From NCBI RefSeq assembly GCF_030867095.1, contig NC_081831.1, positions 41,973,319 to 42,037,318 on the forward strand: a stretch of 64,000 nucleotides of DNA, read 5' to 3'. The first letter of the stretch is position 1. Every line of letters begins with the position of its first letter. The notes under the pieces are model-generated. The model searched no databases. It was not told where the DNA came from and was given only the letters and a program-made list of their open reading frames with translations. The stretch comes from Alligator mississippiensis (Eukaryota > Chordata > Crocodylia > Alligatoridae). The translations under genes were made by a program, and so were the position numbers. Below are positions 35,530 to 47,006 of the stretch, piece by piece.

Positions 35530-36800
35530 GTCTTGGTGATTCTGTCAATGTGCTGCTTGTGTTACTATATGGAGCTGTATTTCTCCCTTCTGCAAGCCCG
35601 CACCCCCAGTGGAGCTATCTTGCAGGACTCAATCTCAATGGGACTGGGTTCCTCCAGTCACCAAATCAGTCATACACACAAACACACACAAATTAACGTG
35701 ACACGCCTGACCTGGCCGAGCTGATCAGCATGGACAGGCTGACACCCTCATATTCCAAGAATCAGTTCATAAGAGCAACAATAAAATGCAGTCAGACACA
35801 ACCACACAGGTGAACAGAATCCCTCTGAATCCGGCTGGGTATCCAGCTGACACCCTCATGGGCCAGCATTCAGTTCATAAGGGCACGTCTGAGTCAAACT
35901 GGGTCAATCAGCCTGTACAAGCTGATCCCCTTATGTGTTTCAAACTCAGCACGTCCCAATCTTTGGCCTCTTGATGAGCAGACCCCACAATAATTTAGGC
36001 TTCACAGGGATCTTTAGCATAGGTAAAAGAAGCATTGCTGCAGAGCACGGGAGGAAAAAGAAGAAAAGAAGGAAAAATATACCCAATTACTACCAGTTTG
36101 ACTATAAAAGTTATTTATTGCTAAGCATATGAAATATATAATAGTACTAGTAGTAATAGACATGCAAAAGAAAAACAAACACAAACAATGACAATACTAC
36201 CCTGGTTTCACTAAGTATTTGGGGAAACTTAGCTCAAGCTTAACTAATGCAGTTCAGGTTCAGAAGTTTTATGCCTAGACAGAAGAGAGAGAACGCTGGG
36301 GTCTCACCTAGTCCACGGTACTCAGGCTGCAAAGCTGACAGGCACAGTCCGTAGCACAATCCTTGAAGAGAGAGACGATCTGTTCTTCCAGCATCCCAAG
36401 AACGACAGGGGATGGTGTCAGCACAGGAGTTTTCTTCTTCTTTCCTTTTCCTCTCCTTCTCCTTTCCTCCTGCTTCTTCTTCTTTGCAGCACACACACTT
36501 ACAGATTTTTATACCCTCAGTTCAGCTGCTTCGAAGCACCCTCAGTAGTGTAAATCATTGTCTTTTCTATTGACAAGGGGTTATCTGGTTTGGACCATCT
36601 CAGGAAACTGATTGATAATCAGGAAACACTTAAGATTAGGGAGTAACCCAAATACTTGGGAGCCAGCTTGAGATTCCTATGGATGGCAGATATCCTGATG
36701 GGATATCTCATGGTTTCTTCAGGAACAATAGATAGCTTGCAGCATCAGGATTTTGGATTTTTATTTGTTGTGCACAAGCCTCAGCTTAGCATGACTTTTC
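35530..36800 (-). mobile_element. Probable LTR or LTR fragment of an endogenous retrovirus
   Basis: Read on the minus strand this shows a TATA box GTATAAAA (plus-strand 36507-36514), an A/G-rich leader, and about 390 bp later an AATAAA signal (complement of 36113-36118). It then has a U5-like stretch with repeated modules. Signal order and spacing match U3-R-U5. I could not locate both ends or a target duplication, so borders are approximate and the U3 side might extend to about 37100. No retroviral gene is recognisable; a minus-strand frame at 36810-37007 is unidentified. Confidence 0.5.
35738..35935. repeat. Repeated module in the putative U5 (gctgacaccctcat)
   Basis: The string gctgacaccctcat occurs at 35738 and 35846, each followed by an 'aRTTCATAAG-like' segment (cagttcataag). 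A weaker third version (gctgatccccttat) starts at 35921. Spacing is 108 and 75 bp. This looks like an ancient internal tandem amplification of the LTR. Confidence 0.65.
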
Positions 36801-39229
36801 CAGATCTTACTATAGTCTTTTAACAGACTTAAAGCAATTATTGGGGTGCTCATAACCTTTTGTGGAGAGGACTCCCACCAGTCGTCTCGGGAAAGATATG
36901 ACAACACCTGGGATTAGGGCTCCAGCAGGCTGGATGCTGTGATGAACCCTTAACCATTGTTCAAATGTTGCCCATACCCCCTCGGACTCGGTCTCTTGCC
37001 TCAGCATTCCCTAACCCGGCAACTGAGTTTTAGTCAATCAAGTTTAAATAGGCTTCCCATAGTGGGACCGGGGAATGTACGGCCCGAGATGCCTATTAAA
37101 CTTAGAGCTGTGTGTGTGTGTGTCTGGGGGGAGAAAAGTCCTTAGCAAATCCAGATTAGAACTGGTCTGATAAATGCTGAGCTGGGTGTGTGTGAACATG
37201 GGTTGATTAACATTGGAAGCACAGATTCCCCATCATGCAGTGCTCTCCTGCTTCTCTGGTCCCAGAATTCACTGCAGTCTCTGCTTCAGGCTTTCTGTTT
37301 TCCATCTCTCATGTAAATGAATGGTCATCTGGTTCCATCTTGGATGTAAATGAGACCTAGGGCAGTTGTTTCACTCTTATCCCCCTTATCGGGAGAGTTT
37401 TAGGTGCGTCTCTCACTGCATCTTAATCAGTTTTGTTTAAGTAGAGGAGGGGAGGGAGGGGGGTGAGTCCTTGTGAGTCAGACAGACTGCATCCTGTGCC
37501 AGGGTTGCCCAAGAACACAGAGCTGAGACGTAACAAGTCATGAAGCCTTGGCACCACTAGAGCTAGACACTGGCCTACCATATAATGCCCCCATGCTTTG
37601 AAAAGTGACCCTGCCCCACTAAACCTAGTCATCCTTGCCCTTCTGGCTATACATTATTCTGCTGCAAACAGAATAGTGTAAGAGCAGAAAAGAAGGGTGC
37701 ACCCAGCTTCTTGACGAGCACTAGTCTATGCCATCAGCTGTATGCAATCAGTGAGTATCTTTCTTCTTGGACTTTTGCCAGAGTGGACTTCTTCAAACAG
37801 GTGTTAGATGGAGAAAGTATCTGATCTGGGGACCCTGTTCAAACTCAGTGCATTCAGTGCAGTTCCAACCATGATGAATGTAAGTCAGTCAGCGCTGTGC
37901 TATGAAGGGATTTTGGAAGGTGACCTTCTTTTTCATTTTTCCTTCTCTTCTTTGTCTGTAGCATCCATACTTCCCTAGGTATAGCAAAGGCATAATCCCC
38001 ACCCACCCAACTTTATTCTCCATTCCAGATTTTCTGCCTAAGAATGTTCAAATGTACAACAATTTCAGGGAAAGTCCCCATGAGCTGGGATCTCTCTCTC
38101 ACAATCGAGCAAAGTTTCCACCCACGGGAAAGGCTGCAACCATTTCTCTGCTCAGCAATTTCTTCAGATGTTCTTATTTTTATCATGCGCATTGATATCC
38201 TTCCACAATACACTAGACATGTGGCTGATAATGGTCATGATAAAACCACCTAAGCATCAGGGATGTGCAAACAGGTATCAGTGCAATAGGTACTACCCTG
38301 TCCTTCCTGTATTGCAAATAGGAGGATTTCCCTAACTAGATGAAAAGGAGGAGTATGGAAGGAAAGCGGAACTCAGGAAGCAGTGGAGTCTGATGTGGAA
38401 AAGGTTGAGAATCATCCATGTGGACAGGGGACCAGAGCATTGTTGGTGTCTCTGTAGTGTTAACAGCAGTTGCACAGTATCTGCAGTCATAACACAGATC
38501 ACTTAATTCATATCTATTTGCATATGCTATATAGGCGTTTCTGCCAGAATCTAGGGTTATAGCTGTTAACAATCAAAAAGACCTACCGGCATCATCCAGC
38601 AGAGGGGAAGGAGGGAAGAAACACCGCAGCAAAGGGCTCACAGGTCAGCTCTGTGCCTCTGGAGATCAGAACAAGCCAGTCCTGTCAAGCTGAAAGTCCT
38701 GCCTTTTTCAGCAAACCTTTGTTTAACCAGCTCCTGGAAGAGAGCTGGTTCTCCAGCTCATCAGCATAGCCCCTGGAAGAGAATCATTGAGCTGAATTGC
38801 AGCCGAGAAGCCAGTTTAAAACAGAGGTAAGGCTCTCTTTCTCAGCCACACAGAGCTGTTGCCCTTAATTTTGTATCTGAAATATCACAGTGCTTGAAGG
38901 GCTAGAAATGCAGACAGATTGGATTAGATAGAGAATGTATGAAATCCTAAACTGATAAGAAACAGAGCAATTGATTCTTTGCCAAAAGGCCAGGAAGAAT
39001 CTTTAAAAGCAGACTAAGTCGTCTGGACAGGAACATGCAGTCAGTATCACAGATGCAACATTTGCTTTCAATTTATCCATCATTTTGTTGTTACAGTTGT
39101 AACTACGTACAGCTCCGTCTGTCCCTGATACAACTGGGCAGTGCCACCACCTTAGCAAAACATAGCAAGACAAAGCAGCAACCAAGACATCATTCAAATT
39201 ATTGTCCTATTAATGGTCTACCTCCTCCC
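36801..39229. other. No gene; left end may be LTR U3
   Basis: 36801-37100 might still belong to the minus-strand LTR. 37100-39229 shows no supported feature except a short (TG)n near 37110-37123. Confidence 0.5.
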
Positions 39230-39345
39230 TTTTCCCCCACTGACATAAACAAGCCATCTAACCACTCTGGATCTCAGATTAACCTTCTAGAAAATGCGGG
39301 CAATAAAACAGGTACCACCACCCTGCTGGCAACTTCTGTGCTATG
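39230..39345 (+). mobile_element. MIR SINE fragment
   Basis: Plus-oriented core: 'acaagccatctaaccactct', 'ggatctcagattaaccttct' and 'gaaaatgcgggcaataaaac'. Confidence 0.65.
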
Positions 39346-39920
39346 AAGTCACTTGCTTCCCCCTCTCCCTCTTTGTATGCCTGCTGAGTTAAATTCTTCC
39401 CTGATGGAATACCATTGGTTTTGGTAGAGTTACCCCAGAGATGAATTCTTTCTGTATGTCCAAGGTGACCCTCTAGTCTAATGAACAACCTTCATTCTGT
39501 AACTGGCCGAGTCAGTCACACTATCTAGACGTGGAAAGGATATTGTTATTGTCATAGATTTCACTTGTATCACAGCATTAATCAATATATTGTTGCTTAG
39601 GAAAATTAGGGAGAAAAAGCAGCTACTGACAAATTAGATGTCCTGAGAGGAGGAAATTCTTCCAGTCAGATTTGTGCGGGCCGGGAGCGGTCCGAGGCCC
39701 TCGGGGGGGGGGGGGTTTTCGCGTGGCGGGCCGTGGCCAGCAGCCCAGACACACCGGGTCAGGGAAGACAGGCGGCACGCTAGAATTAGGCACGGACGCT
39801 TAGTGGTTGATTTAAGATTATTTTACTTACACCAAAGATGGTCGCGGTGCAGGCAGGAAAACTTGCTTGAGTTGCAGTTACAAAACAAAACAAAAAACTC
39901 GAACCTGCAGAACATGAGGG

Positions 39921-39995
39921 TACGTCACAATGGGGTTTCGGCGACAGGAGATGAACAAAAACCTCGAGAGTACATCGCAATGGGGTTTCGGCGAC
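39921..39995. repeat. 50-bp tandem duplication inside the solo LTR
   Basis: The 25-mer starting 'tacgtcacaatggggtttc' at 39921 recurs at 39971 with two substitutions (tacatcgcaatggggtttc), a period of exactly 50 bp. The first copy contains a CRE-like TACGTCA. Such duplications are common in LTR transcribed regions and enhancers. Confidence 0.85.
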
Positions 39996-40274
39996 GGGAA
40001 GAAAAAAAACTGCAGGACTCAAACCCTGGGTAGAGCTCTGGATTCACTCTCACGAAGTTTGCTAGGTTCTGTGGAACTTGCATGCAGGGAAAGGTACGTC
40101 GAGGGATTGGGCAGCAACGGGGAGAGGCGAGAGGTTGATCAGACCCCTATAGCCTTCTTGAGATACACGCTGGGTCCGATAGGCTCCGCAGCGCTTAGAG
40201 ATCTTCACGAGACGTGAAGTTCTCCTCCTCCTGATAGTTGTGGAGTCCTCCAACTTGGGCGGAAACCACTCAAG

Positions 40275-40284
40275 CCTCTTATAC
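40275..40284 (-). promoter_or_regulatory. TATA box of the solo LTR
   Basis: Minus-strand GTATAAGAGG lies about 215 bp from the U3 end of the LTR, with two CCAAT-type boxes 11 and 50 bp further upstream. A start site is expected near plus-strand 40250. Transcription would run leftwards, away from the FRMPD3-like exons. Whether it is active is unknown. Confidence 0.6.
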
Positions 40285-40506
40285 GGCTAGCAAGCCAATC
40301 GCTAGCCGCCACGTAGGAATAATTTAGAACTGGCCAATAGTGGGGAACGAATCTGAATACAAATGGCGGGAACTCCTTGCAACGTGCATTTCCTTTCTGC
40401 AGCTAAGAAATGCACCCTGCAAAGAAAGCTCTGAGTGGCGGGAAATAATTTAGCAGTGCCGAAGCACACACAAACAAAAATCACACCCTTGGGTTGTGAC
40501 AAGATT

Positions 40507-41368
40507 CACATGGAGAATAAGTTGAGTAGGCTGGTGAGGTCCATCTGGAGTGAAAAGAATCTGTTAAAAGGAAAAGGAAGCCTGGCAGCTGAAAGGGGTA
40601 AGGCATAGGCAGTGAAGCAAGGTCATGAGATGAGAACAGAGAGTATGACGGTGTAATGCAGAGATCAGCTCCCCAAAGTTCATGGAGGTCTTGCCCATGT
40701 GGGGCTGAAGCCAGAGGGTGGTGATGTGAGCATTACACATTCCACCATTTACTTGGTCCTTGTTGTGCCTCTGGTCAGACTGTATTGACCAAAACATGGT
40801 TGGTTCCATTAGCCCTGCAGCACCAGCGCTGCTCTGAATGAGGGGACTGGCTGCCTCACGCACCATCAGAAACATTGTCAGCTACATTCCAGCTGCAGAA
40901 TCTGAATTTCTGGCCATAATGGAGGAGGCAGAGAGAACAGGGCTAAGCATCTGACTCCCAGGGAAAGCTTGCAGCATCTGCAATTTAGGGAGGGGGGAGT
41001 CCATGAGGTTTGTTGGAAAGTAATAGGGGAAGAGACCTAGAAAGTGCTTCACCTTCCTATCACCAAGTGCATCTCCCATTCAGTTCCCTCCCTCCCATTC
41101 CCTTGGAGAGTATCTCAAAACTGAAGCAAGCTACTTTGGGAGAGAAGGCCTGATCATGTATGTCTGCTGGTGGCACTCTGCTCAGCAAGACTCCTTAGTG
41201 TGAAGATGCTGATGGTGCGTGAGCATGGTGTGGGGAGGTCATTATATCACATCACTGCCCTGCGTCCTTTTAACTTGGCTCGTGGCTCAGTTTGGTTATG
41301 CATACAGATCTATAACACTCCTTCTTCCCCTCTCCCTTGTGTGTGTGGTCACCAGTCATGTGATGTAG
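40507..41368. other. Interval between the solo LTR and the first detected FRMPD3-like exon
   Basis: Probably intronic or 5' flanking. No CpG island, TATA box or start exon could be supported, so the transcription start must lie elsewhere or be unrecognised. Confidence 0.5.
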
Positions 41369-41617
<249 letters not shown>

Positions 41618-42670
41618 TAAGGAGCAGGAACAGTTTAATTAGTGTTTGGATGCCATACTGCATGGGGACTGGGTGTTTACCAAGAGTGTATAGCTACTCT
41701 ACAGTCTGGGACAGGGATATGGGAATCTTAAACAGACAATGCAGAACTGGGCGGGATGGGTGTGAAGTCTCTGTAGCTGACAATGGAATAAAGGTTGGGG
41801 AAGTGAGTGGTTATGTGGATGGGATTCTCATATACAGACTGTAGAGGGGGACGGAAGGGAGGGTGTCTGTAACATCATGGAAGTTCAGCAACTGTCTCCC
41901 TGACCCAGGCTGTCCCATGCCCATGGTGGCAAGGGGCCCAAGAGTCCCTCATGATGCCCTTTAGCAGCCATGATGTCTGCCTCAGAGGTGGCTCCAAGGG
42001 AGCCATTCCCAGCCTGTGGCAGGAGGCCTTGAGCTGAGTGGGAGAAGTGAAGGAGCACAGGCAGTGATGGAGAAAAAGCAAAATGCTGAAGGTAAACACA
42101 GGAGGAAGGAACAGCATGGCTGGACCAACAGCAGAGAAGCCAGGGACATGGTTGGCATGGAGCCTGCTACTTCTAAAGGGGCTTTGGGTCTGCCAGGGAG
42201 ATTTTCCACTTGGGCTGTTCCAAGGAAGAGGGACATAGAATGGGGTAGCCAAACTGAGTGGACAGCCTAGTAGGATATAGGAGGAAGGCATCCTGAGGAA
42301 CTAGTGACTGCAAAGCCCCTCTTCACATAGGGCACCAGCATATACTGAGCTGGTTGCTCCTAGTGGGTTTCAGCCCACCTCTAATTACGCTCAGCCCAAC
42401 AGCTATTCTTACCAGGCAGATTCTTTGGTGAGCATGAGCTGGCCCTGCCACACAACACTGGTTTCTTTTTAAAGGTCCATGTGAATTCTCTTAGCCTGCT
42501 TGTGGCCAGCCATAGCTATTCACCCCCATATGACCTCCCTGCCATGGGGAATGGGGACATGAGCATTGGACTCTGAGAATGACAGGGCCTGAGGCCTGCT
42601 TCACAGAGCATGGACAGAACAGCCCTATTCTCCTGCTCTGTCTTGCCCACATGAAGCAGAACACATTTGA

Positions 42671-42823
<153 letters not shown>

Positions 42824-43926
42824 TAACAGCCTTCTCTAATACCTCATCCTGGGGGTGAGGGAGCCAATGTGAGAAGGGAGAACAAGGCAGGAAGGTAGTC
42901 CTCAGAGAGTTTTAGATTATGATAAACCCAGGGAGCAGCCTAGTAACTGGCAGTGCCTGGGCACTGAGGCAGAGGAGCTCACACTGAAGCAGTGGACACT
43001 CTTGGGCTCTATTGTGACCATATTCACCCAGTAGGAGTCATCAGGGTACTGCTTTGAAGCAGTTCACCCTCCTGGAGTCCAGTTAGCACAGACAGCACTG
43101 CTGTGAGGCAGCTTGTCTTGCTGAAGACTGATAGACTGATACTGAGAGTAGCCTTCATCCAAATTACATGCTTGCCCATCCAGGTACAGCCCTTGTTCTT
43201 GATGCTGATGCTGTGGATGTTGGCTGGGAAGAGACCAAGGTTTTAAGAGATGAGGCTGTTTTTCAGGATTCACTCTCTGTTTTAGGGGCTTCCTCTGCTG
43301 TTGTAGGTTCCTTCCTTTGATTTCTTCCTTGGGGCTGGGTGAAGCTGTAAGCTCCTACCCACCCAGGGAATCGGCACAAGAACAAAGGATCATACCTGAG
43401 TCAACTTCAGAGTTAGCTGGAAACCTTGAGCCTTGGACCACCCACAAAACTCTGGCCAAACTCTGCCCTTGCTTAAGTCCAGGACAATGTATCACAAAGC
43501 CAGTGCTGTTGCAACTTGTGCTAATGTGGAGGATGAGCTCGCCATTAAAATACGTGTAAAACATGTAAGGCAAGAGGCCTTCTAGCAGTGAATCTCTGGT
43601 CATGGCATGTTGTACTGCTCTAGTTCCCCCACAGCCAGTACAACTATCTCTTGACCCCTGACCTGAAGAAGTTTCCTGCCACTACGTCCACTTGAATTCA
43701 GCTTTAAACCTTGGTAGAATGGTGTCCCTTATGAGAGGTGTGTGCAGGGGCACATCTGTTTAGATTTACTTGCAATCCACAATGTTCACCCCTTAAAATC
43801 TCTGCAGGTTAAGTATATGGGCCATCAAATGAAGGTTGAAATGAAGCCCCTCTTCCTTTCCATGGCAGCTCAACCTACCCCTTCTCCAAAAAATAGAGAA
43901 ACATGGCCTGTCCTGCATGAAACCCA

Positions 43927-43999
43927 GGCCCTGATCCTTGGCTATCCTTATCAGTGAAGCCAGAGTGATACCAGTTTACATCAGCTAAGGATTTGGCCC
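43927..43999. mobile_element. Short palindromic MITE fragment, second copy (intron 2)
   Basis: The left ggccctgatccttggctat and the right cagctaaggatttggccc are inverted partners, the same family as 24248-24332. It lies in intron 2 of the FRMPD3-like gene. A possible short duplication catgaa flanks it. Confidence 0.55.
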
Positions 44000-44433
44000 A
44001 TGAAGCTTTGTCTCTGAAACCACCTGCTAAGATTGTTCTTTGCACAGATTGTGAGCAAATTCTAGTGACACAGAACAGTTAATGCTGGCCCTAGAGTAAC
44101 CGTGATTCCATAATTAGTATGGCACATTCAAGGGTATCTCTGCAGCAGAGTTGGGAGGGACAGAAATGTAGACACCCTAGGATGCAAGAAAGAAATATGC
44201 AGCTGTCATGTGAGACACAGCCATCATCTCTATTACCTGGCATGGAAAGCTCCTGTAGGAGACTGAGAAAATCTGAGCTATCATCTGGCTAGGTGGGGAA
44301 AGATTTTGCCATCTGAACTCTCTCTCATGTGTTATTTTCATTCCCTCTTTTTGACATGAGTGTGTTCTGAGGGCTGGGGCTCAGAGTTAACTCATCTGTC
44401 TTCATCTTTTTCCTCCTGTCCCTTCTTGTGTAG

Positions 44434-44479
44434 GAGTGCCAAGGACTTCATTATCCTCACTGTGCTGCAGACCCATCAG
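44434..44479 (+). CDS. FRMPD3: FRMPD3-like 46-bp microexon: end of PDZ domain
   Basis: A short exon between a pyrimidine-rich acceptor (TAG at 44431-44433) and a consensus donor (GTGAGA at 44480). It completes the split arginine codon and encodes SAKDFIILTVLQTHQ, the last PDZ strand, ending in phase 0 at about residue 97. Its boundaries are fixed by the phase-2 intron before it and the phase-0 intron after it. At 46 bp it would be missed by simple ORF finding. Skipping it would shift the frame, so it should be constitutive. Confidence 0.9.
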
Positions 44480-44603
44480 GTGAGAAACAGGAACAATGCA
44501 ACAGCCTCCAGCTCTTCCACTGGAAACCCAGTATGGTGCAGGGTCAGGGGGTTGCAAAGTCCAGGCCTGTGCAGTGCCTGGGGAGCTAGGATATGATCTA
44601 GAG

Positions 44604-44736
44604 CAACAGTTCCCAAACTGGGTCATGATCCCAAATGGGGTTGCAGGGGTGGGGGGCTGTGGGTTGGAGTGAAGGGCCATGCTGAGGAAATGGGCCATAA
44701 ACGGTGTCATGCTGAGGAAAAGTTTGGGAAGCACTG
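44604..44736. mobile_element. Small hAT-type MITE in intron 3
   Basis: 133 bp with 16-bp imperfect inverted ends (CAACAGTTCCCAAACT and the complement of CAGTGCTTCCCAAACT). A perfect 8-bp duplication ATCTAGAG lies at 44596-44603 and 44737-44744. It lies 124 bp downstream of the 46-bp FRMPD3-like microexon without touching its donor. Confidence 0.9.
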
Positions 44737-44744
44737 ATCTAGAG

Positions 44745-47006
44745 AATTCATATATGTTGCAGCTGGTTCACACTGAGATACCTCCTAGAGGAAAACATGG
44801 TTCGGAGGACCTCGTTAGTGTAGCAACTAAAAGCTCAAGAGGTTCCCCCTTGGAGACCAGAAGCCCCAGATGAAATGAGCTTGGTGACACAGTCTTCTTC
44901 CTCCTCCAGCAAGGAACCACTGACACCCTGGTGCATTCCACACCAGGCACAGGAGAGGTACAACATAGCCAGCCTGTACCTGTGGCTTGGAAACAAATAG
45001 AGATTTCCATTTCATCAGGGGTTGAAGATTAAAACATCTTGCCTCCAGCTCTATTAGTGCCTTCAAAAAGCACAGCAGATGCCCCAAGGAGAGCATTCAG
45101 GTCTTTGAATTCTTGTCTTATTTCCTGTCAGGGGGAGATAGTTTCTTGGCCTGTTAGTAATGGGACATGGTGGGACTGGGGGAAAAAGAGAAAGAGGAAG
45201 AGAAAGAGAGAGAGTACATGTGTGCAAGAGTCCTTTTCTCTTCAGAGCTCTCTCTTTATATGGCTTACATCTGCCTATCTGCTTGGAGAAGCTTGCAAGG
45301 GCACAGAAGGCATTTCAATATTCCAGTATTGTGTATAAAGCCAAAAATCATTTCAGTTAGAAAGAAGGAACCTGTTGTGCAGTCAGGCTTACAACTTCCC
45401 TTGTCCATTGCACAGGATTGAAGGGCATTAGCATACAGGAATACTACTGAGGAGCTCATGGCCACTGCAGAACCAGATTTCCCCAATAGGAGTCATTGTA
45501 AGGAAAGGGTATAGAGTATGTTGGGAGGTGGGGAGCTCACAGCTACAGCAGGACCAGCTAGAAGCCATCAGGGAATGGCATAAGAACCCTGACTAGGGTT
45601 GGTCAGAGCCTCTGTCAGTGGAAACCTATAGGGAAAGTGGGTGGAGTAGCACTGGCTGCCCAATAGTCAGTCAAAAGTGCAGATGTGGCCTGTCTGTGGT
45701 CAGGTCCAGGACACCCTGGTGAGCTAGGTAGACAGCCCTAGTGGAACTCCCCTGGAGAAACCAAGCCATTGAACTACCCAGTTCCTCTTGCATCATTTGC
45801 ATGCCATGCAGCTGGAGACTGCCCAGCAATGACAGATACTGGCACTGACTATGAAGGCACCTTGGAGCTCAAAGAGCCCATAACAGTGAAACAGATTGAA
45901 CTGTCATGCCACCAGCAATGAAGGTGGGATGTCATTTCTTCTTGACTGAACCTTTTGATCTTGGTGAAAGAGATAAGTGTGAGAGTCCCCTCTGCACACT
46001 TATCCCTGTTTCTTGGAAGGAGGTGTCCCTGCCAAATGCTGCTCCGTAAAGAATGGGATGGATGCCAACCTCTGAAGCAGACTGCTTTTCTCCTTCCTCC
46101 GGAAAGCAGCCAGGCAAGGCAGCATGTTAGTCCAGCACCAGCTTCCCTCAGACCGAAACCTCAGACACTTTCACAGGAACAGCTCGCCCCCAGCTCCTGC
46201 TGTGAGAAGGGAGTCCTGCTGGGGACATGTGCCAGGCAGAAAGCCCTGGAGACCAAGGCTCTTCCTCTGTGAAGCACAGGCCATGCCAACACCAACCTTT
46301 CCACCCTAATCCTTGACAGAATGACTCAGCCCTGACTGGAGAGGACCAGCAGCAATGGCTACAGGGAACTGAACCTGATGAGACCTCCCACGGGGATTCA
46401 TTGCCAAGGCAAAGAGTGTGATGAGGCAACTTGTTTGTTAGTTCTGGGCCTAGTGAAACAACAGCCATCTCTAGAGACCTGAACTGTCTTTGGTAACTAC
46501 TGACATAGAGATAAGGGCCGGGTCCTCATCTGGTGTGAATCAGACTGATTTCACTGGAGCTTCCTGATTGATAACAGCTGAGGATCATACCAGAAAGCTC
46601 CAGAGCTCCTCACCAGTTTCCTGAGTCATCCAAGCTCTTTCTCGCTCCTCAGCCCTCTCCTACTGCTGCAAGCTCATGCTTTGCTTTTGCAGCTGCCCTT
46701 CTCCTTTCTCTACAGAAAATCCTGAGTAGCCTCAGGGATCCTGCTTGTCATGCAGGTGGAAATTGGGCAGATTGCAATGGTAGCTTGGAGAGGCAAGGCA
46801 GGACACTGATGACCACCATGCTGTTAGCACTTCAGTTGGTAGCAGGAGTGTGCCTCAGGCATGGCTCTGTCTCTGTTATCCATATGCCTCCCCATTACTG
46901 AGCTACATACTTCACTTTAATACCCATCTCACCTAAGTACTGTCACTGCTACAGACACATTGCAGAGAGCTGGAACTCATATGATGGAGACCAGCATTAG
47001 GTTAGA
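44745..47006 (+). other. Intron 3, left part: non-coding
   Basis: Between the small hAT MITE and CR1 copy A. A purine-rich (gagaaagagaga) stretch at 45181-45215 and the MITE fragment at 46515 are the only notable items. Confidence 0.6.
46515..46591. mobile_element. Short palindromic MITE fragment, third copy (intron 3)
   Basis: The left gggccgggtcctcatctggt and the right acagctgaggatcatacc match the gggcctgatcctcagctggt / accagctgaggatc pattern of this family. A fourth half-copy may end near 62753 (tgaagctgaatttggccc). Confidence 0.5.

Larger units (their letters stand above)
39673..40501 (-). mobile_element. Solo LTR (endogenous retrovirus or Gypsy-type), 829 bp
   Basis: On the minus strand the element begins TGTCACAACCC and ends GGCCCGCACA, the TG...CA form of an LTR. 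It is flanked by a perfect 5-bp target duplication AGATT at 39668-39672 and 40502-40506. The minus strand has GTATAAGAGG (plus-strand 40275-40284) as TATA box, with inverted CCAAT boxes at 40295-40299 and 40334-40338. It is much richer in CpG than its surroundings and contains a G run (39703-39715) and a 50-bp internal tandem duplication. No primer-binding site, gag, pol or env is present, so it is a recombined solo LTR. A 5-bp duplication fits ERV-L/ERV3-like or Gypsy elements; the class is undecided. Confidence 0.85.

Noticed and set aside
36363..36548. Phe-rich hydrophobic frame that might look like a signal peptide or membrane segment
   Set aside because: It is the complement of a purine-rich LTR leader; the hydrophobic run is due to a ttc/ctt tract.
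39674..40033. Arginine-rich 119-codon plus-strand frame in the CpG-rich block, considered as a first exon
   Set aside because: It lies entirely within the solo LTR, on the strand opposite to LTR transcription, and spans the internal tandem duplication.
40062..40520. CpG-rich block considered as the CpG-island promoter of the FRMPD3-like gene
   Set aside because: LTR ends and a matching 5-bp duplication explain it as an insertion; its TATA points away from the gene.
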